Source: Lucifuga dentata (taxonomy: Eukaryota; Chordata; Actinopteri; Ophidiiformes; Bythitidae). Taken from it: a DNA stretch of 64,000 nt. Numbering within the stretch: position 1 is the stretch's first letter; each line of letters starts with the position of its first letter. Below, piece by piece: positions 1 through 11,715 of the stretch. A program made the position numbers and the translations under genes. The notes under the pieces are model-generated. The model was not told the DNA's origin and made no database searches. It was given only the letters and a program-made list of their open reading frames with translations. Location of the stretch: positions 255,110 through 319,109 of the forward strand of contig VXCM01000315.1 of NCBI GenBank assembly GCA_014773175.1, read 5' to 3'.

Positions 1-198
1 ATATTATACATTCAAAATGTATAAAATCTTATATGATATCTTTTGATATTTGGCATATATTCTTTATATATTTTTGGTCACCTGTTCCACATATATATTC
101 TTTACATAGATGCACCAGCCATCATTTAAACCTCACATTCTACCTACTTAATTACACCATAAAATGAGGGGGGGAAAAAAACCCATAATATGTCCCCT
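1..198. mobile_element. Right end of a TTAA-flanked MITE (Kolobok/T2-like, subfamily B)
   Basis: The stretch ends in TGTCCCCT followed by TTAA at 199-202. This mirrors the end of the complete relative at 8852-9369, which ends GTGTCCCCT|TTAA. The two also share a 'ccataaaatgaggg/ctataaaatgaaggg' segment just inside the end and a GGTCACCTGT motif further in. TTAA target sites with tips beginning AGG are known from Kolobok-superfamily elements such as the T2 MITEs of Xenopus; this assignment is inference. The left part lies outside the window. Confidence 0.5.
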
Positions 199-379
199 TT
201 AATATATTAGATTCCTGTACGTGTAAATTTACAATTTCTTCTCGCTTTGTTTTAGACATTTTATCAGGGACTCTGCTAGCACCTTCTCTTAATCTCTCTC
301 TGTTCCTCTGCCCAGTGTCCTTTCCATGTTTTGCATTCGACTCTTGTCTCTGTGTCTGTTCCAGGTCCAGTTTGTTCCT

Positions 380-817
380 GTCCCGGGTTTTCCTCTCTCC
401 TTACCTCACTGCCATGCGCACCTGATCCTTGTCTTGCATCACACACCTGCCCTGCTTTTCTCATTAGTGTTGTTATGCATATATACCTATCTGTTCCTTG
501 TAATCTCTGCCAGATCGTGCTAAGTACCTTGCTAGTTCGTTCCAGCCGTTATACTCATCTTTAGCCTGCCTGTGTTGACCTTGTTTTGCTACCTTGTCCC
601 TGTGTATCTCTTCCTGGTCTTGGACTGCCTTTTTTGTGTATGACCCTGCTTGTTTTGGACTCTGTATTTGCTGCATCCTGTCAGTAATTCTCTCAGCTTT
701 CAGCAAGCCTTTGTCTGCTGTGTCTGCTTCTGAATCCTATTCCAAGCCCTGACANTCAGCTTTCAGCAAGCCTTTGTCTGCTGTGTCTGCTTCTGAATCC
801 TATTCCAAGCCCTGACA
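380..817 (+). mobile_element. Gypsy-like LTR fragment (solo or truncated)
   Basis: This pyrimidine-rich, gene-free stretch has the character of the 3' half of fish Gypsy LTRs: 'CACCTGATCCTTG', 'GCCAGATCGT', 'CCTGCTTGTTTTGGACTCTG' and a terminal 'TTCCAAGCCCTGACA' ending in CA. No primer-binding site, gag/pol coding sequence or second LTR was seen, so it would be a solo or truncated LTR. The last 62 bases occur twice around an N, so the true right end could be 754 or 817. The family assignment rests on remembered similarity, not alignment. Confidence 0.45.
693..817. other. Assembly join: exact 62-base direct repeat around a single N
   Basis: Bases 693-754 and 756-817 are identical and are separated only by the N at 755. 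This is the first of six such joins in the window, all with 61-65-base repeats touching a single N. It is almost certainly an unmerged contig overlap rather than a tandem duplication. Confidence 0.85.
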
Positions 818-1727
818 CATTTTGGTTGATGTGGATGCGCTCACCACTTTAGCTTAATTCAAGTGTTTACAAGTCAATTCTTTATTTTTCTTTCAGTGTT
901 ATGCAGACTCTCTAAATGATTCTGGTTGAAACACCACCCATGTAGTAGTTACAAAGACACTTATTTGCATGTCTCTCTGTAGGGTATGTTTACAGAATAT
1001 TTGCTCGAATGGGAAATTGCTTATCCAACGTACCATTATTAAGGAATGACTGAGTGATAATAGCTCGCTGATGTGTATCATCAAAGAGCCCTTATTATCT
1101 TTTTGGACTGGTCTCTGTTGTGATGTTCCTATCTAGATTATGGCTTGTTTGGGCCCTTATGGGAACCAGTTTTTGCTAAGTGACTCTTGCTGGGATTGAA
1201 CTGCTGTTCAACACACCTGTACGGAAAAAGATGTCAGCAAAACAATAACATATACACACACCTGCTGGGAAAGATCAACACGATAGGTGGAAAATAGGTG
1301 ATAGTGATATGCATAGGTGAAACCAAACATACCAGCACAACTATGCACATGCATGCATGATATGTGCAATAAATGTGCATTCAATATACAAATGCATACA
1401 AATATTTTTGCATGACATAACATGCACACACTGCATCATTGTATATATTCTGTGCAGGGACACAATAATGCACACCACACAAATGCATGAAAATAACTTG
1501 CAGGCACTAAAATAAAATAAATGCAAAAACACAACACACACACACATGCACGCACACAAAGTTGGCGTAAGGGCTGATTGTGATCTGTGATAGCAGCATG
1601 TGGTCAGAGGAGCCAGTCCTAACACACAGCAGCACAGCAAGAACAAGCAGTAATTCAAATCCACTCCCACCTTCCAGCTTGCTGAGCCAAGATGGTGCAT
1701 ATCATTTTATAGGCCCTGTACCACATG
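818..1727. other. Unrecognised non-coding stretch
   Basis: No gene, transposon end or RNA gene was recognised. The part from about 1250 to 1560 is rich in CA and ATGCA-type words, which makes spurious open frames on the minus strand. Confidence 0.5.
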
Positions 1728-1750
1728 CACACACACACACACACACACAC
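1728..1750. repeat. (CA)n microsatellite
   Basis: An uninterrupted CA run of about 11 units, continuing imperfectly as 'atacaca'. Confidence 0.95.
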
Positions 1751-1842
1751 ATACACAGCTAACCGATCCTCAGTATCACCAAAAGTAATTTGTCATGTTC
1801 ATGATAAATTATACCCTCTTGAGTCCATAGACTAGAAGCTGG

Positions 1843-1848
<6 letters not shown>

Positions 1849-1885
<37 letters not shown>
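1849..1885. repeat. (GA)n microsatellite
   Basis: A pure GA run of about 18 units, preceded by 'ggaagaaa'. Confidence 0.95.
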
Positions 1886-1888
<3 letters not shown>

Positions 1889-3614
1889 GTGGGCAGAGAA
1901 GGAGAGCCAGTTGTTTATGCCTGTCAGTGCTATTTGGTGTTAAAAGAAACAAATGAAACATGACAAATATGGTAAGATGAGGAGGCGTATGTGTATGATG
2001 TGGTTACTTCTACATGGTATTTGAAACGGTGGGCGGTAACCGTGGGTCATTTATAGCCCAGCTAGATATGACTGTTTAATTTATCCTGGCAATTTTCAAG
2101 TGAATCGAAGCATATAACCTCAAATAACTCATATTAACAATCTCAGTCCAATTAAAATGGCACTTCTGAAATATTGCCAAGAGTTCACCAAAAGGCCTTG
2201 TTCAAATTTTATCAGTGTGGGACATTTATATTCCCACCATGTGCCCACTTAAGAAAATTCACACTGAGACGGAGAGCTAACAGAGAGAATTACAGTACAC
2301 GGTGTCACATGGTCATTCTCTAGTTAAAATGCCACACATGTATGACCATGCGAGAATTTATTTAAGAGTATTAGTTTTGGAGGCAAAAGACAGAGAAAAG
2401 GAGCATAATTGTATAATTTAGTATATACCCTATATGTGTGTTTATGGAGGTTGAATGCCTATGAGGCCAGAGAAAGCATGGATAGAGGCACAGCCAGGGG
2501 AGAACTCATCCGTTCCTCAGCTTTTAGCTGTTCCAACACTCATAATGCCTCCATCCCCTGGGTGGTATTGTCTCCATAATAGCCTGAAACTATGCAGCAC
2601 TGAAAAACAGCCTTACTAATTCACACACACATACACAGAGACAGACAGAGAGAGAGAGAGAGGAACCCTATGCTCATATTCCCAAGTCCAACAGCCCTCT
2701 TTTGTATTCAGGTAAGTTGGCTTAACTGGGAAAATGCTGATAACTCCTTGACACAAGGTCAAACATTATCTGCCATTAAAAAAGCAAAAAGCCCATATAT
2801 GTGAGGTGCATACATTAGTATACACACAAACACACACAAAATGACACACACATAAGTTGAGAGGTCAACAAAATTATGTAAACCACTTTGTTTCATCTTC
2901 ATAATCGCCCCAGGGACTCATGCAGTCAGGGTCACTGACACGATTATCCTATTATATTAGATAAAATAAAGAAAGTGGAGAGAAGCAGTGTGAGAAGAGG
3001 GACAGAAGAAGAGAATATTAAAAAGGCTCTGGAAGGCACACGCGTCTCCAGGTACAGTAAGAGGGATGTGCAGAAAATACAATGGATTCCTCTGTGGCTG
3101 CTTAGAAATTCTACTGTAGGAACAGGTGTGTGAGAACAAGGCAGAAATTTGTGTGTGTGTGTAACGATGTGTGGGTATGTGTGTGTGAGAAAATGGTATC
3201 CAGAGAGAGATGGAATGAGTCATTGAGAGTGACAGCAAGAGGGAAGGATTTAGACTGAACTTTGAGTGTACATCTCATATATTTTCATCTGGCCTCAGGG
3301 AGGGCCATGACTGGCTCTCTAGCTCACTGTCAGCCATGACAGATTTCACTGATGCTTTTATACGTTGGTCTGGTGTGGGTGTTTGCACGTCTGCATGTGC
3401 ATGTAGCATTGATGGACATTACCTTTATCTGTATCTCTTATCTGTATACAGCCTGTATCCTTAATAAATTCCAGCGATAACATACAGTATATAGAGCATC
3501 CAACAGTGGTGCACTGTCTGAAATGAGTTTAAAATCCTTCAAAAGCAAATAGAGGTGAGAGGAAAACAACAAAAGAGAATGAAGAACCTGATGAAGGTCT
3601 TGATTGAAAGCATT
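1886..3614. other. Unrecognised non-coding stretch with small CA/GA tracts
   Basis: Short simple repeats occur at about 2622-2662 (CA then GA), 2820-2850 (CA) and 3151-3186 (GT). No gene or mobile-element terminus was recognised. Confidence 0.5.
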
Positions 3615-3618
3615 TTAA

Positions 3619-3957
3619 AGGACCATACCACCATTTTGCATGTTTGAATCTAATATATTCAATTTTCATACACGTATGGATACTGACGATCATTTTCCAA
3701 AGCATAAGCAAACAAGCAAAAGAAGACCTGCATTTATCGAAAAATTTTAACGACACTGGCTTCATAATTTTGCATAACTATCAGTAGGTGAAATATTGAT
3801 TTTTAAGGTGGGTGGCTTGAATATTTGATTTTGGAAGATTAAGGGTTTTTGCAAAATATCAGGAAAGCTGAAATACCATTTTATCCTTTGGGAAATGATT
3901 GTCAGTAACCTTACATGTATGAAAATAGGTTCAAACATGCAAAAGTGGTATGGTCCT
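3619..3957. mobile_element. TTAA-flanked MITE, family A (Kolobok/T2-like), short copy
   Basis: The element starts AGGACCATACCACCATTTTG and ends with the inverted complement, GGTATGGTCCT. TTAA lies on both sides (3615-3618 and 3958-3961). The inverted repeats run about 60-90 bases, through 'GCATGTTTGA', 'TTCAATTTTCATACA' and 'TTTCCAAAG'. The interior matches the longer copies at 24656-25240 and 51835-52408 but lacks about 240 bases between 'AAAGCATA' and 'AAAAGAAGACCTG', so this is an internal-deletion derivative. No transposase is encoded. Confidence 0.85.
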
Positions 3958-4029
3958 TTAAAGATTTTGTGATTGTCCCTTTACTCCTATTGAACAAATA
4001 GGGAGGGGAGATTCATAAAACACAGCACC

Positions 4030-4235
4030 AAATTTAAACTGTTGATAAGGGCAAACATCATCACGCAACCATGTTCCCTCATTCTTAAGCACCAATTACT
4101 GGCATCTTTTAGCATTTGCCATGAAAGAGGCATTACTATGGTATTATTTACATGTCGGGAAAGTGATTCATAAAATATGCCATCATGCAAAAATCATGAC
4201 TTGTTTCACTCTGGTGGTAAATTTTATTTAATGGT
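4030..4235 (+). repeat. Dispersed repeat family X, copy A
   Basis: This segment is related to 16160-16365 (same orientation) and 48481-48660 (inverted). All three share, in order, 'GTTGATAA.GGCAA', 'CATCACGCAACCATGTTCC', 'TTTAGCATTTGCC', 'TTTACATGTC', 'CATCATGCAAAAAT' and, in A and C, 'GGTGGTAAATTT'. No inverted termini or target duplication were found, so the class is unknown. It is probably a MITE or an old transposon fragment. Confidence 0.6.
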
Positions 4236-4298
4236 GAGTTTTGATCCGATCTCGTACACATTCTAGTGATACCGTGCTTCTTCCTCAAGTCTCATCTG

Positions 4299-4300
<2 letters not shown>

Positions 4301-4360
<60 letters not shown>

Positions 4361-4461
4361 ATAACACACACACACACAAACACAGCAGGAGTCCGACACA
4401 GGAGAAGTTGGTGTGGTGTGGTGTGGTGTGGTGTGGTGTGTGTGTGTGTGTGTGTGTGTGT
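4301..4461. repeat. Compound microsatellite (CT)n-(AC)n-spacer-(GTGTG)n-(GT)n
   Basis: About 18 CT units (4301-4336) run directly into an AC tract (4336-4379). After a spacer of about 30 bases come six copies of the pentamer GTGTG (4411-4440) and a GT run to 4461. The AC and GT arms are complementary, so one strand could fold into a long hairpin. Confidence 0.95.
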
Positions 4462-5045
4462 TTCTAATCAAAGTAGAAAATGAAGGACTGAGAGAAAATG
4501 ACAAACAAAAGACAAAATAAGGCAGAGAGAGCTACTGTAAGTGTCAGGGGTAACATCTCTCCAACTCTGACTGGAATTTATTTTTTGGAGAAAAATACAT
4601 TTAGCTGTAAGTTTTAGTCTGAAGATTGAGCCTTTTAAAGAAAGGGTATGGAATTTGCAGACTTATTACATCTGATTTTTTTGCTTTATGTTTTCAGTGA
4701 TTTGCTGATGTTATGTGCAGCCTCTTACAATAACGTCAAACATCTGAACAAGTCAGCACTTATGAATGACTTTTGCTCAGTAAGAATAAATTGGTTTGCA
4801 ACAAAAGAACCAGAGGGGATAAAGAGGGAGAGCTCACATTCAGAAGTTAACATGACAACACAGAAGTGCCATTTTCCAATATTTTCTCCAAGTTTAATGT
4901 CACCAAAACACATTTCAGAGTTATACCACTCAGGCACAGAAAATGAAAAAATACACAATAGCCCAACCTGGGTTTATCACTCAGTCCTGCACTCTGTAAT
5001 GGAATGCTGTTCAAATCCCAGATTCCCCTGAATAGTCTTCTGCAT
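4462..5045. other. Unrecognised stretch; open frame judged spurious
   Basis: A 127-codon open frame runs on the plus strand at 4648-5031, but the product has no recognised domain, no initiation context and no splice-supported extension. I see no other feature. Confidence 0.5.
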
Positions 5046-5257
5046 GGCTGCATTCCAAACTGAAAACCTCTTTCACTGTCCCCTTGGTGTTACAATCTCA
5101 GCGGTTGTTTTTGATGATGAGGTGAGTAACAGAAAATACAGTCAATTGTTCTCACTGCTTTATATTCAACCTCTACAGTGACAAGTTCAACCATTAGCAT
5201 TTGCTCAAGGGCAGCAGGTAATAGGGGTGCGTGGTATCCTTGGTTTGGAATGCAGCC
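5046..5257. mobile_element. Short MITE with GGCTGCATTCCAAAC inverted termini
   Basis: The left end GGCTGCATTCCAAAC (5046-5060) is repeated in inverted orientation at the right as GTTTGGAATGCAGCC (5243-5257). The 212-base element is non-coding. No convincing target-site duplication is visible, so the superfamily is not assigned. The length of the perfect inverted match (15 bases) makes chance unlikely. Confidence 0.65.
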
Positions 5258-5415
5258 CAGTGTGTCGCTGGCATGTTTGACACATGTTGCAGTGCATTAT
5301 AATCAGTGCAGCCATCACTCAGCTAGGCGCTGCAGTCTGAGCCCCCAGCATCAATTCAATCAAATGGGCTTTTGCCTCTGGAGGAAAGCCCAGAGCATAG
5401 GAAACATGTCAGTCT

Positions 5416-5544
5416 AATGTCTGACACACACTCTCGCTGATCAAACAGACACAAAGATAAAGAGTGGGTGGAAGTTGTGNAATGTCTGACACACACTCTC
5501 GCTGATCAAACAGACACAAAGATAAAGAGTGGGTGGAAGTTGTG
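5416..5544. other. Assembly join: exact 64-base direct repeat around N
   Basis: Bases 5416-5479 equal 5481-5544, with the N at 5480 between them. The second copy runs into a GT microsatellite, the kind of sequence that ends contigs. Confidence 0.85.
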
Positions 5545-5679
5545 TGTGTGTGTGTTTTTTTATGTGTGTGTGAGAGAGTGAGAGAATCAGCACTGCAGAA
5601 TACTTGACTGGAGCCGGAGTTGCTGTGTAAGATGTTCAACCATTGATTGATGATAATGAGATCTCTTAAGATCACATGA

Positions 5680-5942
5680 TGGGGAAGAGAGGGGAGAGAC
5701 AGAGAAGACAGGGACAAACTGAAAATAGGTGGAGAGGAAGAGCGACAGAGAAGACTGACGTGATATGAGAAGCCACAGATGCATTATACAAGGAAAACTG
5801 AGTTGGAGGGGGAGAAAAGAAGCAGGAAAAAAGATATGAAGGATGAAGTGGAAGAAAGGAAAAAGAAGAAGAGCTGCAGCGTACAGGAGGAGGAATGAGG
5901 AAGAGGATGAGAAGAGATGGGAAAGAGAGAAGAAAGAGTGTT
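5680..5942. repeat. Purine-rich (GA-rich) low-complexity tract
   Basis: The plus strand is overwhelmingly A and G over about 260 bases (GGGGAGAGACAGAGAAG, GGAGGAGGAATGAGGAAGAG). The complement gives long Ser/Phe/Leu/Pro open frames on the minus strand (5587-5995) that are composition artefacts. Confidence 0.7.
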
Positions 5943-8847
5943 TTTGCAAAAACCCAGGCCATCTGGTGAGATGGAATTACATTAACGATGCACATACAGC
6001 CCCTCGCATTCCTGTCTCATCAACATGTAGCACAGCTGATGTGTATGAGTATGTATGTGTGAATGTGTTTGCGTGCGCTCCATAATATGAGCACTCAAAC
6101 AGAGGCTTTGACCTTCAAATTTTAGCAAAATCTATAAACCTCATAGATTGAGCTGATTTGCATCACAACCTTAATCTAAGTATTTACCATACAAGGAACA
6201 TGTGAGGTATCCGTTCCCCTTAAATGTCTGTTCAAACTGTTCAAAGTGGAAAAGAGACATTAGGAGGACTGCGGGTGCCTGATGTTTGAAACTATTAACT
6301 CACATAAGAGCTCTCCCACATTCCCATTTACACAATACTTCGTGCTTTAATAATCCAATACAAGTAAAAGCCATTATTTCCACCAGGGCATGGGCTAGAT
6401 TAGTGGAGGGGGTTTGGTCCATCCCCCTAAGGACTCCCAGTCTTCTTCCAGGAACGCGCAGCAAACGTAATCAGACAGAAGACACATCTGTCTTATCTCG
6501 GGCCCACTTCTAACAAGCACATAATTGCTAATATCTTTGCTGAGCTGGAGAACGAATACCCCAGAGACGGGCTATGTATATGTGCCCAGATAGAGAGATG
6601 AAGACGGGTTGCCATAGGAACAAGAAAGCCTTAATGTGGCAATGCAAGGGGCAGGAGGGGAGAAGAGCAGAGAGAGGAAGCGAGAGGAAGTTGAAAGACC
6701 CATAAACTAAGTTACAACTCAACAAGACAGAGTTGGGAAAGAGTGACAGACAGATTTAATTAGAGGCAGAAATAGAAACAAACTGTGGGAGAAAAGCTGG
6801 GAGAGTTACAAAAACACCTCAACTTTGTGAAGAAAACAGTTCTGAAAATACATATACCTATTATTATTAATAACGGTACAGTCTGAGATCTAAGTGTAAA
6901 CACTAAAAATCTAACATAGGATTGGAAGCTATCGTTCTCAAATTGATTGAAAGGTCTTTTAATACACAGACAAACATTAGAAAAACAACTAAATTTAATA
7001 TATTTTTTCTGAGGTTGCTGTGAAATGTTTGTTTGCACCAGTAATGCCTGTAAACACAGTAGGAAAACCTGCCTATTTTTTTCAAACAAAATGCTAATTT
7101 TTCATTACAAAGACAAACTTCAGTTATGTACATAGGTTTAGCGCAAATTTACATTAGCCAAAATTAAAGATTGGGAGTTTAATATTAGTTTTACCATTAT
7201 TTTTTTCACATGTACGTGTTTCATTTCTCTCTCTTTTTTTTTTTTTTTCTCAACACAGTACCTTTAAATCTATCTTTTGAGAATTGAACACCTCCTGTAC
7301 TCTTGAAAAGTGAATGCGAAAAGCTTATAATTTCCTTACTGACAATGAACGGTGGCTATAGTCAGCTTTGATGTATGGTGGTTATAATGCAATCCAATAG
7401 TATTGCATTTGTTAAAAAAAAATCCTACAGAAAATAAAAAAAAAAAAAAANAAAAAAAAAAAAAACAACTACAAACTTTTAACACCCACCTTCCAAACAT
7501 GAAGGAGGGGAATATTATAGATTTTCAGTGTAGTATCCCTTTAGTATCACAAACATTCACATTTCTAGCTGTTTTTTTCTTTTAACGGTTATGAATAAAT
7601 GATCAACTAATGAGTAACTTTGGGTCTGAAATCATCCAATGTCTGTGCTGTACATCTACAGGCAAAAAATGGAATTTCTTTTCTTCTTTCACTCATTACG
7701 TACACAGTTAAAATCAGTGTTTTGGAGACAGACTGGGCAGATATGCTAATATATTTAGCTTCCCACAGACCAGAGGCCTTTATTGAACTGAAAACTGTGT
7801 CATTGTCTAACAGTTCATTACTAGATTACCAGCGAGCTATCTATAATGTCAGCTTTTATAATGCAACATAAGAAAGCAGAGGCCGTAACTTATGTGTGCG
7901 AGACATCACATTATGTCAGCCACGCTCTAATCATTCTTTGTTGCCACAGGCGTTTCATTCATCTCCCCCCTCTGTCCCCTTATCTCTCNCTCTCTTCTCT
8001 CTCTCTCTCTCTCTCTTTCTCCCCCCCATGTCAGTCTGCCTGTGTGTGTTTGTTCTTATCCTTTGCTCTTTATCTCTCGTTTCGCCTCTCTCTGTCTCTC
8101 TGTAATGGTATTTCAATAGGACAGATAGCCACAGGAATCCAATACACAGACCATCTAATTGAGTCTTTAATAGGTTGTCTGATGCCTGCTTACTGCCAGT
8201 TCACACACTGAGAAGGGATGGGGGGGGCAGAAGGGGTGAACTCGTCATGAAAGGTACAAGGCTACGTCAGCTGTATTAACTGCTGCCACCCTTTGTAAAT
8301 TAGACACACAAGAACATAATCCATGAGAAAATAACGAGTTCATAGGACATTTTATTTAACACATTTATCAATTGGTAAAAAGTTATGGAAAACTTTCTGC
8401 ACCGATTAAAAAAAACCCAAAAACTTCATTCCTTTTCTGAAAGCTTCACAGAATGATTTGCAGATCAGATAACCTGCTCATTAGAGCTTTTATTGTACTG
8501 ATCCAAATTTTACTCCCAAGAGAATAAAGGTAGAAAATATAGTAGTATAAATTCAATTAAAACAGTTTAATGCAAAATGTGACATTCATCCCCCTACTCT
8601 GATAAAATAAGTGTTGGTGTGAAATAATATGAGTGAATATTCATAGTTTTTAATCATCTCATTAGCTGGCTGGATCTCTGATAAGACACCAGCATTTTGT
8701 GACCCAAATAAATGTAGTAAATTGAGTAAATGGAGTTTTGGATACCAAAATTAATGTGGAAAAGAGTGGAATAAATTTATTTTCCATATGAGTGTTTTTC
8801 GGCATTAAAAATTTGCAATTTAAATAAAAAAAAAAATGTAAGGAAAC
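5943..8847. other. Unrecognised non-coding stretch
   Basis: It contains a T-rich tract (7228-7247), a poly(A) tract broken by an N (about 7436-7465, N at 7451) and a CT-rich tract with an N at 7989 (about 7964-8040). No gene or transposon terminus was recognised. Confidence 0.5.
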
Positions 8848-8851
8848 TTAA

Positions 8852-9369
8852 AGGGGACATGTTATACAGATTTCCATATTCTTATTTTCATTAAGGGCTC
8901 TATTTTGAAACCTTTGCAATGCTTTAATGTGCAAAAAAAAAAAAAAAATTTCACTGATACACTTCTGCTCTCCTTTGCTGTAGAACTGCAGTGCATAGTG
9001 AATGAAAACATTTTTGGTGCTGTATCTTATGGCCTTCCTACCAAAAACACCAACTCTGTTCCAATTGGTCAGGTGTGTCAGGCCTGAGCTGCCAGCACCC
9101 ATGGACTACTAACACAGATGCTAGTCAAAAACTCACTCACAAGCTCATACTTTAATGGTGCGACTAACCACACATATGACATGTTGATGTAAGCATGTTA
9201 CAGAGGGAAAGGACTCATCAAAAACGATGCATTCAGGGTGGGTCACCTGTAGGTTTTTGTTTCTATAGGCTTAAACGTCACGTTTTGTAATGTTGATTAT
9301 TTAACATGTACCTCTGTACTATCTCACACTATAAAATGAAGGGAAAATAACAAAAAGCACGTGTCCCCT
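8852..9369. mobile_element. TTAA-flanked MITE, subfamily B (Kolobok/T2-like), complete
   Basis: The element starts AGGGGACATG and ends in the near-inverse CGTGTCCCCT. It is flanked on both sides by TTAA (8848-8851, 9370-9373). At 518 bases it is non-coding, with an internal A16 run near 8934-8948. Its right end matches the copy cut by the left window edge. It shares the TTAAAGG tip and TTAA target with family A, but the rest of the termini differ, so I treat it as a separate family. Confidence 0.75.
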
Positions 9370-9373
9370 TTAA

Positions 9374-11180
9374 TGATAATTCGCTGCAACATGTTACAAA
9401 CATGCAAGCAAATTTTTGTTTTCAGTGTAACATGGTAATAATGTAATGTCAATGAGCATAAGGTCCAGAAGGTCCCAAATAGAAGGTGAATAGCTAAACA
9501 AAATTAAACTCTTCTTTTCCTCTGTATAAGATGATGGCACACAAAATCCTTGTTCAGCATGTAATGAAAGAGTTAAACATTTTAGTTTCTCCTACAAGAG
9601 CAGAAATAGAGCATAAGAACCCAGACAGACACATTATAGCTGTTATGTAATGATGATGACTGTGAGTGGATGATTCATATTGTCATATTAGTTTAGGGAT
9701 CATAAAATTATACTTCCTGTCTCGTTGTCTCTTTGGATGACACTGTTTCTCACAGTAAGAACATTTTATGTGTGTGTGTGTTTCCTTTATGTATAAACAA
9801 ATTTATACAAGTCAGCTATAAGAAAAATGGTACTGATGATGGAAATGATGGAAACGACTAATTGGCCCACAGTAGCTCACTAATGAAGCTGCATAATGTG
9901 TGCATGTTTACTATAAGCACATGTGCATGTGTGTGTGGTATGTATGTATGTATGTGCATGCTAACCAGCGCCACAGGTTCACGACTATATTCTATCTGCA
10001 TACCGGTGGGATAATTAACATCTTCACCTGGCTCCTGGTTTGTTCGTTCTAGAAAGCCTAATTAATCACAGGGATAATGTTGGGGCTGGAGTCAGCGCCG
10101 CCAAGCGTGAAATTACCTTTCTCAGAGACTGGGCTCAAACGTCCATAAACAGTGATCCTGCCAGCGTACCCTCTGTACCCGACTCTGCCATTCTTTATCT
10201 TGCACTGTGCTTGGCCTTGGAAGGAGGCGGTGAGGAGAAGAAGAGTGAGGAAGGCCATCGGGGACAGGGAAAAGGTAGGAAAGGATGCAGATGAGTAAAA
10301 ACAAAGAGGGAGAACAGGAAAGTTGGATGTTGTTGGATATTGTGATTTCCCATAGTGAAACTAAAGTTTTCTGGTATCAGGTATTCGCAACACCTACTCT
10401 GTGTAAGCGCTTTGGCCGAATCGATAACTCTGAACTTTTTAACACAAGAGTAGAGAAAACTCTTAACATCTATGAAAGAGCTATCATATCCCACCACAGG
10501 ATTTGAGAACCGCAGCAGTCGTTCAGGGAGTTGTGTGCATGAATCACTCAGGACACCCACACACCCTACCGCTCCCTCTCTACTCACCTAAAACACCCCA
10601 TCAACCTCCACCCCCCACCCACCATGAGCATCAACTTTGTGCTTAACCTCGCCCATACATCAGCGCAGAGGAGGAATACCTGTCTATTTCTGGCTCTGTA
10701 GGAGAGGCGGGCCAGTGTGTGTTTGTGGGTCTGTTTGTGTGAAGTTGTGAGATGTTGCTGAAGTTGAGAGAGGTGTGTGTGTTTCAGTATAGTTAGATCT
10801 GTGACTCTAAATCAAAAGATGGTACCTGTACAGTGTGTATGGAAACACAGATAAGAGCTCTGTTACATCAGAGATGCACATACAAACACTCTTTGCTTTT
10901 GTAGTGTACACTAGGGATGTAACTGCACTCAAAACAGAAAATAATATCATCCGATTTGGAACAATATTTTTTATTTTCATTTTTACTGCTCAAACCCTTT
11001 TTACAATGTTAATAATAACTGGAAGCTGAAAATTGTTGCACTCATGTTTGCAATAACTGCCACTGTTTTTTGTTTTTTTTTTTGTGCAAAAGAAAATCTG
11101 ATAAAACTGTATCTTTAGTTTGGTGGAACAACCACTAAGACAGATCATAACCTTTGCCAAGACCCACTGTTTCCCACCAT
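9374..11180. other. Unrecognised non-coding stretch
   Basis: Small simple repeats occur: GT at 9769-9780 and GTAT at 9938-9954. The interval 9960-10300 has more balanced composition than its surroundings and open frames on both strands, but no domain or splice-bounded exon was recognised. Confidence 0.45.
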
Positions 11181-11182
11181 GA

Positions 11183-11300
11183 AAGGACTACACCAGTGAT
11201 TTTGCATGTTCGAGCTGAATAAATACTACCCACATACAAGATATGTTACTGTTATCTTCTTCTGGATCTATAGCTGTAACTGTTGAAAATATGTCAAAAA
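11183..11300 (+). mobile_element. Left-end remnant of MITE family A
   Basis: 'AAAGGACTACACCAGTGATT' followed by 'TTGCATGTTCGAGCTGAATA' aligns with the left terminus of the family-A copies. The match fades after about 60-100 bases and no right end follows, so this is an old truncated copy. Confidence 0.5.
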
Positions 11301-11429
11301 TGTTTCATGGTGCTGAATCAGTACCATCTCAGCTGATATTAGTGGTTATTTTTACATTTCTACCTTTATTTGTTAATGTACAGCGAGGCCATATGTGACT
11401 CCTGTCAAAGCACATTCAATGTTTTAATC

Positions 11430-11715
11430 TGCCAGATTTGGATCAATAACTGGATCTGGGAATAAACTGTACCTGTTGATAGTACATACATGTGTCTAAG
11501 TTGTTTTAGCAAGCTTGGTGTGTTAGTTTTTGAGAAATAGATAAAAATGTTGACGTGTTAAAGAATGTTTTAAGGAATTTGTGTATCGAGATCCAGATTT
11601 GCATCAAAATCTAATCAACGTCTCCTTGACCGAAGTCCCACTTATCTACAAAATTTCATTAAAATCCATCTGTTACTGTTTACAAACATGTTATTTTGGC
11701 CCACTTTTGCTTAAT
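11430..11715 (-). repeat. Dispersed repeat of the 'ACAGATGGATTTTAATGAAAT' type, copy 1
   Basis: The minus strand reads 'AACAGATGGATTTTAATG' and later 'AGATTTTGATGCAAATCTGG'. This layout is seen in an old repeat that is widespread in fish. A second, plus-strand copy is at 15613-15875. The class is not assigned and divergence is high. Confidence 0.35.

Noticed and set aside
4241..4504. Overlapping open frames on both strands
   Set aside because: They are translations of CT, AC and GT repeats.
4648..5031. 127-codon plus-strand frame as a gene
   Set aside because: No domain, no splice-supported extension and atypical composition; a frame of this size is expected by chance in 64 kb.
5003..5031. 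SINE B box 'GTTCAAATCCC'
   Set aside because: No A box upstream at a plausible distance and no SINE body; treated as chance.
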